A model generated the notes under the pieces. The model did no database searches. It saw only the letters and a program-made list of their open reading frames with translations, and was not told where the DNA came from. From assembly GCA_023213395.1 (NCBI GenBank), contig CM041465.1, positions 159,595,741-159,659,740 on the forward strand: a stretch of DNA of 64,000 bases. Direction: 5' to 3'. This document shows positions 1 through 10,894 of this stretch, piece by piece (within the stretch, counting starts at the first letter, position 1; every line of letters starts with the position of its first letter). The translations under genes were made by a program, and so were the position numbers. Source of the DNA: Cycas panzhihuaensis (taxonomy: Eukaryota; Cycadophyta).

Positions 1-1
1 G

Positions 2-376
2 GATATCTTTAATGATGAAGATAGCGATCTTGAGGAGGTTACCCCTTCCGGGGGGCCTCTTTTTTAGGAGATTGACCTTCGTCAAGAGGAATCCATGCCT
101 CATCATGAGCCAAGCCTAGTTAGGTTTACCCCTATTGGTGTAGGTAGCTATGGTTACCTAGCCCTCATGGGTGACTCTAAGTTAGATAACGAGGGCCATG
201 AGCCCCCTCCTTGGTGTGTCACCCCAGTTTCATGCATACCTAGGGAGATATCCCAATTAGATATTCCCTCTTCTCTTTATTTTACATTAGCTCATGAGTT
301 GCTAGTTCCAAACCAGCCATTTCTTTCCCCTTTTCACCCACCCTGTGTGACTTCATGTAGGCATCCACATCAATAA
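2..376 (+). pseudogene. Gag-pol linker of P1 downstream of protease (YGYL motif)
   Basis: Frame 2 reads an acidic stretch (DIFNDEDSDLEEV), a TAG at 68-70, then continues through a conserved block RFTPIGVGSYGYLAL and GDSKLDNEG. The same block occurs downstream of the protease in P3 (about 63420-63480, minus) and in P2 (about 53385-53440, minus). The reading frame closes at 374-376. I do not know a named domain for this block; its place directly after the retroviral-type protease suggests a linker before reverse transcriptase in the full-length ancestor. The in-frame TAG and the missing downstream pol mark it as a relic. Confidence 0.55.
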
Positions 377-1226
377 ACCACTCATAGAGGCACTTCTTCT
401 TCATGCTCTATATCCTTATTGAGAACTAAAGATTGTCGTACCCAGATGCAACTTCACCACATGATTCATCACATATCATGACCATCGCATCCATCTAGCT
501 CTGACCATGTTTGTTTTACCTATACACCTAGCCATGCAGGGTCTACCCTTCATCACTAACTTCCATGCCTTGTGTGACTATCCCAACTCCTGAGTAGGCC
601 TAGCACATTGCTTCTCTCTATTTGCTCTAAAATAAGCCTAAACTTCCACTCTAAGTGTATCCCCATTCCCCCAACCATGGGTGGAATGATGACTTAGGGT
701 GGATATTCTACCTTTATAGTTCCTCCTATGGCATCTTTTGTTTCTCTCCCATAGGAAACCCTTCCTCCTAGTTAGATGTATATGCTTCCATCACTCTCAA
801 GCTTGAAAACGTACCCCATCCTCCTAGTAGATGTATATGCTTCCATCACTCTCAAGCTTGAAAACGGACTGCATGCTTGAGTTCCTATACTCTCTTCTTG
901 CCATGGCTTCCTTTGCATATCCACTATGTTCCTTTGATAGATATGCATGGCTTTCCACCTCTTAGCCTCACATGTGTCTATCACCTACACTCACGGTAGT
1001 CCTATGTATCCGCTATGTGTGTGGTCCTACATGAAAAGAGATGCCGGCGCAACCCAAAGAATCTAATAACAAAAACCATATAACAATCAACCAATATCGT
1101 CATGATGTGTAGCCTCTCGTGCACCCGTGTCCACATACACATAAATATGTAAGCATATAAATAAATAAACAACAAATACATCATCATAATGCCATCATCA
1201 TGGATCAAATGTGGTGCCAATGGACC
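377..1226. other. P1 non-coding stretch between linker and PMD 3' end
   Basis: No convincing coding frame. The sequence aligns throughout with the reverse complement of P3 (about 62470-63250) and partly with P2 (52020-52430), including the shared landmark CCATGGGTGGAATGATGAC at 675-693. It ends at the target site of the Ty3 insertion. After removing that insertion the flank continues at 7505 exactly as in P3. Confidence 0.5.
763..866. repeat. Local tandem duplication, about 55 bp unit
   Basis: A 39 bp core starting TAGATGTATATGCTTCC occurs at 773-811 and again, identical, at 828-866, each preceded by CCTCCTAG. P3 has no second copy in the aligned stretch, so this is a private, recent duplication in P1. 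Confidence 0.85.
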
Positions 1227-1231
1227 CCCAT
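1227..1231. repeat. Target-site duplication, left copy (CCCAT)
   Basis: Five bases directly before the left LTR of the Ty3 element. The right copy at 7500-7504 reads CCCGT, one transition apart. Confidence 0.75.
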
Positions 1232-1605
1232 TGAGACGTTTCTTCTCGCTGATACTCTTGAGATAGTATAGAATTTGACAGTTGCAGCAGCGTCTACTTA
1301 TCCAACAAAGCAAACAAGCTGACCAAGAACTTCACAAGAACACCAGAGCGCTAAATGATCACCAAAAGATAGAAAGTACCGTAGCACAATCTTTATAAAA
1401 ATGTTCTATTAAGATAACCATCATTTATAATTTATGACCCTTATATAGACAAAATAGGGTCTTATGCATGTAATCCTATTGGTGGCCTAAGCGGCCTTAC
1501 ATTCTATTGGACGACAGCGCCCATGCATACTATTGGCCCACTAGATGGCACACGCATAAAGTTCCATAGTGGTTTACATAACTTAGCTAGATAAGTTATG
1601 TAATA
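1232..1605 (-). repeat. 3' LTR of Ty3 chromodomain element
   Basis: 374 bp direct repeat of 7126-7499. It begins TGAGACG and ends GTAATA on the plus strand, where the partner ends GTAACA, so one terminal C has become T. The PPT lies just inside at 1609-1617. Confidence 0.93.
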
Positions 1606-1608
1606 AGT

Positions 1609-1617
1609 CCCCTCCCC
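1609..1617 (-). promoter_or_regulatory. Polypurine tract
   Basis: GGGGAGGGG on the minus strand, three bases inside the 3' LTR. It starts plus-strand DNA synthesis in LTR elements. The chromodomain stop codon (TAG) at 1617-1619 shares its last G with it. Confidence 0.8.
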
Positions 1618-2960
1618 TAAGATGTCAAGTCCTCAAGGCAGGTGAGATGCGGGTGCTTTTTGACAAGCTCATCAGACTCCCAAGTTACTTCATCAGAGGT
1701 GCAGCCTGTCAACTGTATCAAATATTATGAAATGGACCAATTCTGGAGACGTCGTTGTCTGGTAGCTAGGATACGTTCTGGAGGTATGGATAAGGTTTGC
1801 TCTTCATCCAAAATTGGGAGGGTTGTCTAGGGAGTATGGGTTTTACTTAGACACTTCCGAATGCAGGAGACATGAAAAACATTATGGATGTTTGTGGTGG
1901 GGGGAAGGTCGAGAGCATATGCAACATCACCAATACATTTAAGGACTTTATAGGGGCTATAATATTGAGGGCTAAGTTTGTGGTTCTTATGATGGCAAAG
2001 GGATTGTTGCTTATAAGGTTAGAGACGAAGAAATACCAGATCCCCAATATTAAAGGAGCGATCGAAGCGGTGGCGGTCTGCTAATTATTTCATTCAATTT
2101 TAGGCCATGGATAGGTTTTGTTTAAGGGTGTGGAGAATTTGGTCCATATGCTATAATTTTTGTTGCACTACTGTTGTATGGAGGTTGATAGCTAAGGAGT
2201 GGTGGGACAGAGGGGCATACCCATAGAGAGCCAAAAATGGGGACATTCCAATAGCTAAATGGTGTGAGGAGTTGTACCAATACTTAGCTAGAGCTAGCCA
2301 TGATGTCCATTTAGACTGGTGGTCAAATGTAAAGCAGCGTAAGTAGGTCTCTAGAGTTTTGTTAAGGACCTCAGATTGGCCATCGATCCGTGGATGGTAT
2401 GCAGAACTCATGTTAAATGATGTGCCTGATGCACAGAATAGCTCTTGCCAAAAGGAGCTAGTGAATTTTGGGTCACGATTGCATACAATGGTGGATGGAA
2501 AACCGTGCAAACAGAATATTGTCTGGATGTAGATGTCAGCGATGCGTGGGGCTTTATAGGTTGTGCAGACGGGCAAGACGTGGGCATATTTTGTCAACCG
2601 ATCTATGACTACTAAAATGGAGTCATATCCAGCAGATGGTGGTAGGCCCGTTATAAAGTCCATGGCAATATCTTACCATTTACCTTGTGGGATGTGTAAT
2701 GGTTGAAGGAGGCCCAGTTGGGGTTTTGTATCAGCTTTGTTATGTTGGCATGCATCACATTCTGAGACAAAGGTAAGGATGGTGGATTTCATTACTGGCC
2801 AAAAGAAGTCAGAACGAATCCTACGGTAAGTTTTATCAAAACCAGAATGGTCTCCAAAAGGGGAAGAATGATATTTTGATAAAATCCGCGGGATAAAAGC
2901 TAAGAGGGGATGGACGAATATGCGATTTTGGTATAAGAGAAGATTATTATGGATGGACCA
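1617..2960 (-). pseudogene. Integrase with C-terminal chromodomain, Ty3 element
   Basis: The zinc-binding region is seen near 2740-2960 (CDACQHNK at its C-terminal Cys pair). The core follows at 2151-2663: DFITGLP, NRDPKF and the Glu of GQSEVLNKTLE give the D-D-E set. Further on is a GPY-type segment (YYSPYKVLKCIGDVAY, near 1935-1985) and NVFHVSC. The last about 65 residues form a chromodomain: PERIL near 1775, then CTSDEVTWESDEL and LEDL before the stop at 1617. Chromodomains of this clade are thought to steer integration to marked chromatin. TAG codons interrupt it (for example in DLVFLRL*PYK), so it is a pseudogene. Confidence 0.85.
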
Positions 2961-3662
2961 ATCCTTATGAGTGTGGGCCTTATTGGCCCAATGTGCAAAA
3001 TCATGTTGGTTTTGGTTAGCTATGGCTAAATCCTGTAACCATGTCGATTATGGGGAGGAAATGGCATACATGGTGGGGTCCTTAGTATGATCAGTGCTAT
3101 TGCCAAGTGTAGGTGAAGGCAACCTCGAGAGAGCATCTGCCATAATGTTATCTTTCCCCTTTTTATATGTGATTGTAAAATCAAAAACTTGGAGGTGGTT
3201 GACCCATTTTGCCTGCTCTTCTGAGAGGACTGGTTGATCTAGAAAACGATGAAGGCTATGATGATCAGTGAGGATAGTGAATTTAGACCCAAGTAGATAC
3301 TGTCACCACTTATCAATAGCATGGAGGATGGCCCGCATTTCTTTTTGATAGGTGGAAAGTCTAGACTCATGATCTTTGAGTTTTCGACTTTCGAAGGCAA
3401 TGGGGTGGAAGTCTTGCATTAAGACCACACCTAATCCAAGCCCAGAGGCATCGCATTCTAATTAGAAAGGCCAAGAAAAGTCAGGGGAGGCCAAGACTGG
3501 GATGGTTGTCATGACCTCCTTTAAATGGAGGAAGGCCTCATTAGTTGAGGGGGACCACTGGAAGGAATCCTTTCGAAGTAAGTGGGTTAAGGGAGTGGTT
3601 AGGGTGGCATAATTTTGAACAAATCGTCGATAGAATCCAGTAAGTCCTAGGAAAGCCTGCAA
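2961..3662 (-). pseudogene. RT end and RNase H, Ty3 element
   Basis: The RT tether is read at 3462-3662 (FLGLTGFYRRFVQNYA), followed after a stop by RNase H: CDASGLGLG, YQKEM and LTDHHSLHRF carry the catalytic Asp, Glu and Asp. WVNHLQVFDF and DALSR close the domain near 3130. Few stops interrupt an otherwise collinear frame. It would degrade the RNA strand during reverse transcription. Confidence 0.82.
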
Positions 3663-3686
3663 TTGGGTCAGGGTTTCTGAGGTTGG

Positions 3687-5168
3687 CTAATTAGTGATGA
3701 CAGAGATTTTATCAGGATCCACCCAAACCCCTGCAAAGAATATAATATGCCCAAGGTACTGTAATTCAGATTTCCTAAATTCACATTTGGAGAGCTTAGC
3801 ATACAGTTTATTCTCAGCTAGGATTTGAAGGACTGTTTCTAGATGTGGGATGTGGGCTAGCAAGTTTGAGCTATAGATAAGAATATCATCGAAGAAGATG
3901 ATGACAAATTTTCGTAAATATGGGGAAAAGATCTTGTTCATGAGGGCCTGAAAGGTGGCCGGAGCATTATATAGGCCAAAGGGCATGACCTGGAACTCAG
4001 AATAGCCATGGTGGGTTCAGAAAGCTGTTTTATGTTGATCTTCTAGCAAGATGGGGATTTGGTAGTATCCCAACTATAAATCAAGTTTGGTGAAAATGGC
4101 AGCACCATGGATTTCATCTAACATGTCATCGATTCGTGGCATGGGAAACTTATTTTTTATGGTGATTTTATTGAGTGCAAGATAGTCAACACAAAGTCGG
4201 AAAGAGCCATCCTTCTTGCAAACTAAGATGATGGGTGCTGCATACAGGCTTTTACTAGGTTGGATGATACCCATGTTTAATAATTCCCGTGTGATTTTTT
4301 TGATTTTATTTTTTTGGAAATAGGAATTTCTATACGGTCGAAGGCTTATCGGGTCGTGCGAACTTTGTAACTCAATAGTATGGTAAAAGCCTCGATCAGG
4401 TGGGGGGCTAGTAGGTAATGGAGCAAATACAGATTGGTATCGATCTAATACTTGCTGGATATCGAGGTGGATACCTGAGGGGGCCTGGATATGGTTAAGA
4501 CAAACGATGTATCTGATGTTTCCATTGAGTTGGCGGTGCATTCGTGAGGGTGAGATTACTTTGTTTGGGGGGGCTTGCATCCCATAAAGTTTATGAGAGT
4601 GACCCATGTGATCTTTAAACATAATGAAGGAGGTCGTGGGTGAGTTACTGGTGTTATAAGTCCCTAGAGTCTGGAGCCATTGTACGCCAAGAATTGCATC
4701 TGACCCACCTATGGATAGGGCATGAAAATCAGAGACAAGGGTATATGAGCCAATGTGGACCGTGAGGTTTTTTATTGTTCCCACACAATGGAGTGTGTGA
4801 TGACTAGGTAAGGAGTAAGTGAAGCCAGTTTTAGGTTCTATGTAAAGATTTAATTGGCGGGCAATAAAGATGTCAATGAAATTTAGCGACATGCCACCAT
4901 CGATCAAAATTGTAATTAGGGTTTTCTTAAGTATTCCTTTGACTCGAAGTGGTTTAGGACATGCAATGGAGGTAACTGTGGATAGGGAAACTTCAGGCTC
5001 AGGTTTTGGGGGTAACTCATCAGCAGGGTGATCATGGGATTCATCATCATATTCATGCTCAGTATCAGGGTCATCATCCGAGGGTAAGTCTGGGTCAATT
5101 GTAAAGACCATCTTCCTAGATTTATAGATTCTATTGTGACCAGTGGTCCGTTTTTTAGAACATTGCAT
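3687..5168 (-). pseudogene. Protease and reverse transcriptase, Ty3 element
   Basis: A 364-codon frame (4074-5168) starts at the end of gag and contains the aspartic protease motif as ILIDGGMSLNF, with the catalytic Asp kept but the usual Ser-Gly replaced by Gly-Gly. RT begins downstream: DGSFRLCVDYLALNKIT and PRIDDMLDEIHG. After a break at 3987-4073 a second frame (3687-3986) has MPFGLYNAPATF and FFDDILIYS, the RT active site with both aspartates. YLGHIIF and the thumb follow. Confidence 0.87.
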
Positions 5169-6118
5169 ACATAGACTAGCTTCCCGACGACGTTGTGCCT
5201 CTATAGGAGTGATGTGGATGGACTTCGATGATGATTCCTTAGTGCACTACTTGAGAGATGTAGTTGGGGTGTCCTCTGGTTGTGGGCATGATCGTGGTCT
5301 CTAGGACTAGGCCGTATCAGCTTGTCGAGATCGTGAAAACCACGTGCAGTCTCGTCTGAATGGAGGAGGTCTTTCTGCAACAAGTTCTGCTTCTACTACT
5401 TTAGCCATATTAATTGCATCCTTTAGAGTGGATAAGGAGACTGTCTTCAAGAGCATTTGGATACGTTCTTTAAGTCCAGACACGTATGTATCTATCTCTG
5501 TCTGTTTATCAAGTTGATGATCAACCTGATTACGCAAAGATTAGAACTCGTCCGTGTAGACTTCGACAGAGGATACTTGCTTCAAATGTGTTAGCTGTGT
5601 AAAAAAGAGTGACTCCAAGTGTCTTAATACTACTCAAAAAAACAGGTAGAGAAGTGCACCTAAGACTAGCTGGAGGGGTATTCCCATTTCCACCATCAGA
5701 ACTAATGATATGCCTTCCTATCTAAATGAATGGAAGCAAACGTAAGTTGCTCATTCACTGACATTGGGTTGAGTGCAAAGTAGGACTCTAGTTTGCTAAT
5801 CCAACTTCATGCACTATCCCTATTGAGATCTAGATCAAATGTGGGTATGTTGATCTTGTGATGGAATGGTTGTTGCTGACATGGAGGTAGAGGCATAATT
5901 TATTGTTGTGCAGGGCCAACTGGTGGTGGAGGAGAGAGGTTGTTCAACCTCTTAATTACATCTTGGACATCAGCATGAGATGCTAGGTTTTGTAATTATG
6001 AGTTAAAGTTTGTGCACATGGTAGCTACTTAATTATGTATGTGGCTGAGATCCTCATTAATTTTGTGGACTTTGATCTCGAGTGTCGAGATTTTGTCACT
6101 ATTGCTTTGAGGAGCCAT
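5169..6118 (-). pseudogene. Gag, Ty3 element
   Basis: The start ATG is at 6116-6118 (MAPQSNSDKIS), the conventional position after the leader. The frame soon meets a TAA, then gag-like sequence continues through 5307-5537 (RNQVDHQLDKQTEIDTYVSG). A damaged zinc knuckle (LCMQCSKKRTTGHN; last Cys missing) lies at the junction with pol at about 5145-5175. Gag would form the particle shell and bind RNA. Confidence 0.7.
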
Positions 6119-7111
6119 GGAGAAAGGGCGTAAAGAGGTGGGAATAAGCAAAAAGAAGGGGAATGAACGAAGTGGGAAAGATCAAGAAAGAACGGGATGT
6201 AAGAAAAAGGAGGTTGTTAAAGGAAAGAGAGGGGGGAATAGGGGGGTTGTGGGGTGTCTATAGCCTATTGACCCCAAAGAAAGTTACATAACAAGATATC
6301 AAGTTCTTTCAACAGTGCAAAAAAGCTTGTAAGGGGGGTGAGGTGGGACCCATCGATGACTAGGTAATAAAAATTGAGAAAATTTACAGTATATACCAAC
6401 CTAGTGCAAATTGACCAGTACGATGTGCTGATCAAAATGAGGTATATACCTATAAGGGTAAATTTTCTCACTGACTTAAGTGGATTTTTTTTTTTTTTTC
6501 TTTCTTTTTTTTTTTCTTTTTTCTTTTTTTTTCTTTTTTTTTTTTTCAAATTCTGAGGTGGCTTACAGTCTTAACCTACCAACCACTAGACAAGGTTATG
6601 TTGCCTATGCTGAAAAAGGATTAGGACCTGAAGATGGGGTCCTCCTATATACCTGAAGGTACGTGGAGGCGTACTACTATAGCCGTGTTACTGCAGGGCT
6701 TGGCTCAGGAGTGATACTCCAATCCTTCAAGCAAAGGGCATGAGGGCCACTATGTGCTTATCTAAAATGATAGACCCCTGCGATACCCAGGAAAGGAGGC
6801 GGGATGGAGAAAAGTAGCTACCCAGCAAGGTTGTTTACCTTTAAGATATACTTCAATGCCAGAATCAAAAAATAGGAATGAAATTAAAACCCAGATGAAA
6901 AACAAGGGATAACGTACTAGAGTTACCTGGGAAAAGAATTTCCCTTTTCTCCCGATGTTTGGACTGTCCCAATACCATTCCTCAATCTCTGTGGGGAGAG
7001 TACTAAGTGAAGGTCTTTCCTCGATCTCTATTAGGGTAGAGAGAGTACTCGATTGAATAGGGAAAAAAAAAAATTCTAAACTTTTGGGTAGCCTCCCACG
7101 ATCTCGACGCA
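6119..7111 (-). other. Untranslated leader of Ty3 element
   Basis: About 1 kb between PBS and gag with no gene. Two blocks recur in the leader of the other Ty3 element (39161-40037): one near 6245-6290 (GGGGTGTCTATAG on the plus strand) and one at 6637-6790 (GGGGTCCTCCTATATACC, then GTGGAGGC). A T-rich tract lies between them in both elements. Confidence 0.6.
6482..6547. repeat. T-rich low-complexity tract
   Basis: About 65 bases of T with a few C, i.e. A-rich on the element's sense strand. It makes a spurious Lys-rich reading frame. Confidence 0.9.
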
Positions 7112-7123
7112 GCTTTGATACCA
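7112..7123 (-). promoter_or_regulatory. Primer-binding site, tRNA-iMet type
   Basis: Minus strand TGGTATCAAAGC, two bases inside the 5' LTR; one mismatch to the complement of the plant initiator tRNA-Met 3' end. Confidence 0.85.
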
Positions 7124-7125
7124 CT

Positions 7126-7499
7126 TGAGACGTTTCTTCTCGCCGATACTCTTGAGATAGTAGAGAATTTGACAGTTGTAGCAGTGTCTACTTATCCAAC
7201 AAAGCAAACAAATTGACCAAGATCTTCATAGGAATACCAGAGTGCTAAATGATCACCAAAAGATAGAAAGTACCGCAGCACAATCTTTATAAAAATGTTC
7301 TATCAAGATAACCATCATTTACAATTTATGACCCTTATATAGACAAAATAGGGTCTTATGCATGTAATCTTATTGGTGGCCTAAGCAGCCTTACATTCTA
7401 TTGGACGGTAGTGCCCATGCATACTATTGGCCCACTAGATGGCACATGCACAAAGTTCCATAGTGGTTTACATAACTTAGCCAGATAAGTTATGTAACA
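7126..7499 (-). repeat. 5' LTR of Ty3 chromodomain element
   Basis: 374 bp partner of 1232-1605, with TG/CA ends. About 25 substitutions between the two, mostly transitions. Confidence 0.93.
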
Positions 7500-7504
7500 C
7501 CCGT
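7500..7504. repeat. Target-site duplication, right copy (CCCGT)
   Basis: Matches CCCAT at 1227-1231 with one transition. P3 reads GCCCCGTCTATATA (minus) at the homologous place, which confirms the insertion point. Confidence 0.75.
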
Positions 7505-7559
7505 TTATATACATAATGAATCATATCATATAAAATAATATAGTATATCATCCTAGGGA

Positions 7560-9645
7560 AGTTAAAATCCTTGCAAGGAGGAGTACAATTGTGTGGCAAC
7601 ATCTGGTGGCTCCTTGGAGGTCCAGTGCTTTCCTAATCAAAAGTAATCATGTCCTGCTCTTTGGTGCCTCTACTCTCACGGGGTATCATCTCTTGGTTGG
7701 TGTGACCCCTCCCAGGAGACCATATAGCTCTTAGGCTCCTGTACCAGCACTATGAGCTCCTTACCTTACTCCCCTCATCTTGAGACCTCCTAGGGGTCAC
7801 CACTGTCGTATGGGTCTAAGTCCTACTCCACGATGATATCACAACCATCTGATCCACTAGCTAATAGTATTGTGTTTAGATACAGTCCCTCTCCTCTTCC
7901 ACTCCTCAGAGCCTCTCCTCTAACATGACTATCCTAATATGGCACTCTATATCACCACATGCTCCTCCTCCTTCCTGGGCCTCTAATGCCTGGACCCAGC
8001 CTCATAAAGTATCCCTCTTTGTGATTGCCCAGTCCTTCTCCGTGTAGATCTTGTCTAGCTCCTCATGCAACTATCCTACCCTTGCCTAGTGTTCTTGGGA
8101 CTCTACTACCCATATATCCCTAGCCCTCATCAGTGGGATGAATTTCATTATGTGTGTCCCTATCGATCGAGCCCCTTCTCCAACCTAGATGGGAGGTTGT
8201 CTCTCCATGTAGACCTGGGGGAATACCTCCTAGACTATCGCCTCCACCAACTGCACCATCTCCACTACTCCTGCTAAGTCAAATATGTCATATGTTAGTC
8301 TATACATCCATATATCAAAATCTCAAAATCAAATAAAAGAAAACTATCTAAGTACCTAGTGGTCATAAGATATCTAGAAAAGGTAGTGTCTCACCTCCTA
8401 GGATGGTCAGCTCCTCAACTCAGACAAACACCTCCTCCATGGGCCTCCCGCAGTTGTTATACCACCCTCCTTAGCCTCTAGGACTACCTCTCCTACCTCC
8501 AAACTTGTTGGGATCTCTCCCACATCCTCTCCTCTGTCTGTAGTAGCTATCATCATCTCTTTCATTACCACCATCATTGCTACCACTATAGGGTCTCTAT
8601 CTGCTCCTCTCTCCCTCTGCAATGGTGGACTATCTCCCCTCACGACCCTAGATTGGCCTGTCTTACCTCTGGAAGCCCCTGATGGACTTGCCTCTCTTCC
8701 TACAACTCCTAACAAACCTGCCATCTCTAATGGGCCTGTCCCATCACCTCCATCATCTCTACTATCTCCAGGACTGCCACCTAGCCCTCCTACCTTGTCA
8801 TCACTATCCCAACACACTCCTCTATATGGATTTGCTGTGTAGTATGCTAAAGTGAGGAGGTCTAGTGATGTTGCCTCCACTAACCATCTAATATGTGCCT
8901 CGTCCTCAATCCCTCTAAACAGAGTCTGCCTCCTATACACCATGGGGGCTCATGTTGAGATAGGGTGAGGTCCTCCTGGTGGTGCTACTGGCCCAAAATG
9001 ATCGAAAAACTAGCATTGCAATAGAGTACAATAGGAAAACCTGCCTCTCCCTGACACTCCGATAGCATCAAGCTACGTAATCATGTTCATCACTATCAAG
9101 GCAGCCTGATCTAATCTTTCCCTAGCCTCACATCTCCTTATGGTGTCCATCCACCCCTCTGGTATATCCTTGTAGTTTTGTTTCTAAGAAATCTAGAACA
9201 AAATGCCCAATGTAATAAGTTTCCTCAACTGAAGAATCTGTGACATCACCATTGCCTGCATCGACACTTCCTGTCGATCCCACCTACCCTGGCCAGTGAA
9301 GTACATAGCTGCTTATGTGTGTACAGCATCGGTGCTAGGCAATATGCCCAATGATGCTGGTGATCCTCCTGTTGGTACTCCCAGGATCCTCTTAATGTCT
9401 CTTAGTGTGATAGTGAGGTCCCCCACTTGGGGAAGATGGAAGATGTACTGCCTACAATCCCAATGGGAGACTATATCTACTAAGAGGCGCTGATCTAATG
9501 CATACTCTAGAGTCTAGATGACTTTTATCAACCCACATTACCCCAATGTCCATCTATCTCCTTGTGACATCATCTCTATGAAGCTCATCATGGCAACCCT
9601 TATGTTCTCGCGATTATCCACCGTGATAATTAGTTGCAAAAACCA
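7560..9645 (-). pseudogene. PMD (plant mobile domain) protein gene of P1, antisense to gag
   Basis: From about 9645 downward the minus strand reads NRENIRVAMMSFIEMM, LLVDIVSHWD, IFHLPQVGDLTITLRDI and ILGVPTGG: the W, FHLP, G-D-x-T, D-I and LGVP pattern of the plant mobile domain (PF10536, as in MAIN/MAIL proteins and some plant transposons). The frame continues past stops to VYRRQTLFRGIEDEAHIR and ATSLDLLTLAYYT (178-codon frame at 8407-8943), an acidic Gly/Asp-rich linker, an intron at 8271-8394, then a region predicted helical (RARDIWVVESQEH, LEERL) and a basic tail. Aligns over its length with P2 and P3. It keeps Gln (CAA) where the other two copies have a shared TAG. Its biochemical role is unknown. 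Confidence 0.7.
8271..8394 (-). other. Predicted intron of the P1 PMD gene
   Basis: Minus strand donor GGAG|GTGAGACAC at 8395/8394 and acceptor CTTAGCAG| at 8271. P2 (51027-51138) and P3 (61624-61732) have a GTGAG donor at the same place and introns of similar size, with coding similarity resuming on both sides. Confidence 0.6.
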
Positions 9646-9780
9646 CCCAAGAGTTAGTCAAAACACTCCATCCCATGCCTAACTACCATTAGGTTGCCTC
9701 TTGCCTTCTTGGAGATGAACTTGACCCCCTCCTGGGCCCTCTCTTTTCTTTTTTCTCCATATCCATCTTTGCCTCACATC

Positions 9781-9885
9781 AAACTCTACAGTACCGCAAA
9801 GTTTGACATGAGCCTCACTGAGATTTTAGCATTATCTCAGCAGCTTCACAGCAAACTCCATGGCACTGTGATCTTTGTCATGGGG
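9781..9885. repeat. GGTACC-type hairpin cluster, internal site (P1)
   Basis: Degenerate inverted repeats (CAAACTCTACAGTACCGCAAAGTTTG at 9780-9805, given here only as position class) followed by AAACTCCATGGCACTGTG. Homologous clusters stand at the same place in P2 (49603-49710) and P3 (60231-60330). Confidence 0.6.
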
Positions 9886-10126
9886 CCTTTACCACCCCCC
9901 ATAAAAAAAGGGGGAAATGCCCTAAAAAATCTAAATTTTTTATCTAAGTGGGCCAAAGCCAAGCCCACTGGGACCAAGGCTACCTAATGCCCTAGCCCTC
10001 CCCCTCTTTAGGCCTAAACCAAGCTCTAGAGGTCCCAAATCACCCTTAAGGGGCCAAAAACTACCTCAATAAGCATAAAAAGCCATTAAACAAAATTGAT
10101 GAAATGAAAAGGTTAGGGGGAAATCC

Positions 10127-10132
10127 ACTCAC
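10127..10132 (-). other. Conserved splice donor in PMD leader (P1)
   Basis: Minus strand TA|GTGAGTGGAT. P2 (49359) and P3 (59997) read CCA|GTGAGTGGAT at the same distance from the TATA box. The donor defines a leader exon of about 160 bases. The paired acceptor near 9650 reads GCAA here and GCAG only in P3. Confidence 0.5.
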
Positions 10133-10307
10133 TAGATCTAGCCTGGCTACCACTATCTCATCACTCTCAACATATCAGCTATCTTCACTCCTCGATCCAA
10201 TAGTTAAATCTCCTATTGTATGCCTCTTAAGTTAGGTAGTGCTTCGTTGCGTAAGGGAGAGGGCTCTAATTTGATTGTGAACTCATGAAAATAAACTTTG
10301 TTTTCAC

Positions 10308-10613
10308 ATGTTTTCCTTTATATATGCAGGGGCCCCGATGGGCACTTTCTCCTTTTCTTCTATCATGATAGTCCCTATGACCACCTTTTTACCCATATCA
10401 TTTTTTCTTTCTAGGTCTGTCCCCTATTTTGCCTCCATGGCCTCCCTTTTAAGCCTCTTTGGTGCATTTATGATGAATCCTTTAGTCTCTCGCAGACCTC
10501 TTCTATCTCAATTTTTGTACCACTCCAAAACATACCCATGTTTATACTCCTTTGGCTCATATCGCCACTCTGAATCCATTTTTGCTACCCACCCGAGCCT
10601 TTGGGGCTCCTAA
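10308..10613 (+). CDS. Small ORF upstream of RNase H, unknown (P1)
   Basis: A 101-codon frame with a hydrophobic N-terminal half. Its C-terminal part (CLYSFGSYRHSESIFA) aligns in the same frame with ORFs at 48830-49135 (P2) and 59519-59734 (P3). No domain recognised. It overlaps the PMD promoter on the other strand. It may be a chance open frame in the leader of the RNase H gene; the frame agreement in three copies is the only support. Confidence 0.25.
   Translation: MFSFIYAGAPMGTFSFSSIMIVPMTTFLPISFFLSRSVPYFASMASLLSLFGAFMMNPLVSRRPLLSQFLYHSKTYPCLYSFGSYRHSESIFATHPSLWGS
10318..10324 (-). promoter_or_regulatory. TATA box of the PMD gene (P1)
   Basis: Minus strand GCATATATAAAGGAAAA. The same element with flanks GGGGCCC...TATATAAGGAAAA is present in P2 and P3. 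It lies about 670 bases upstream of the PMD domain, with the splice donor between. Confidence 0.55.
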
Positions 10614-10894
10614 AGGAAGTGCCTTCCTCATTCAAGACCTCACCTTGGCCTTTTTAGTGACCTTTGGGACCTCAAACGGGCCTTTTCATTGTCATTTCCT
10701 TCCCATCTATTAGGTTGGTCTCCTCGCCCCTAGGTAGCCTCCCTTCAAGGCTCTCCTATCCTTCACAATCCTTACTCATAACCATATGAGTACTTCGTAG
10801 CCCTATTATTATCATCTACTCCTTCTCTTTGCTTATCGCCCCCATCATCACTTTTCTTCCTCTACTGCCTAACTGAGACCTTCATCTCCTTGCC

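Larger units (their letters stand above)
1232..7499 (-). mobile_element. Ty3 chromodomain retrotransposon (chromovirus type), complete structure, decayed genes
   Basis: A 6268 bp element on the minus strand with 374 bp LTRs at both ends, a tRNA-iMet primer-binding site, a polypurine tract, and gag, protease, RT, RNase H, integrase and chromodomain in the usual Ty3 order. LTRs agree at roughly 93% by eye. It sits inside P1: joining 1226 to 7505 restores the sequence seen in P3 near 62480-62500 apart from the target duplication. Scattered stops and a few frame breaks prevent function. The C-terminal chromodomain assigns it to the chromodomain-bearing Ty3 clade. Confidence 0.93.

Noticed and set aside
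1847-2084. Overlapping ORFs on both strands at 1847-2084
   Set aside because: Other-frame shadows of the integrase C-terminal domain read on the minus strand.
6265-6556. Lys-rich and Phe-rich ORFs on both strands
   Set aside because: Products of the T-rich tract in the Ty3 leader.
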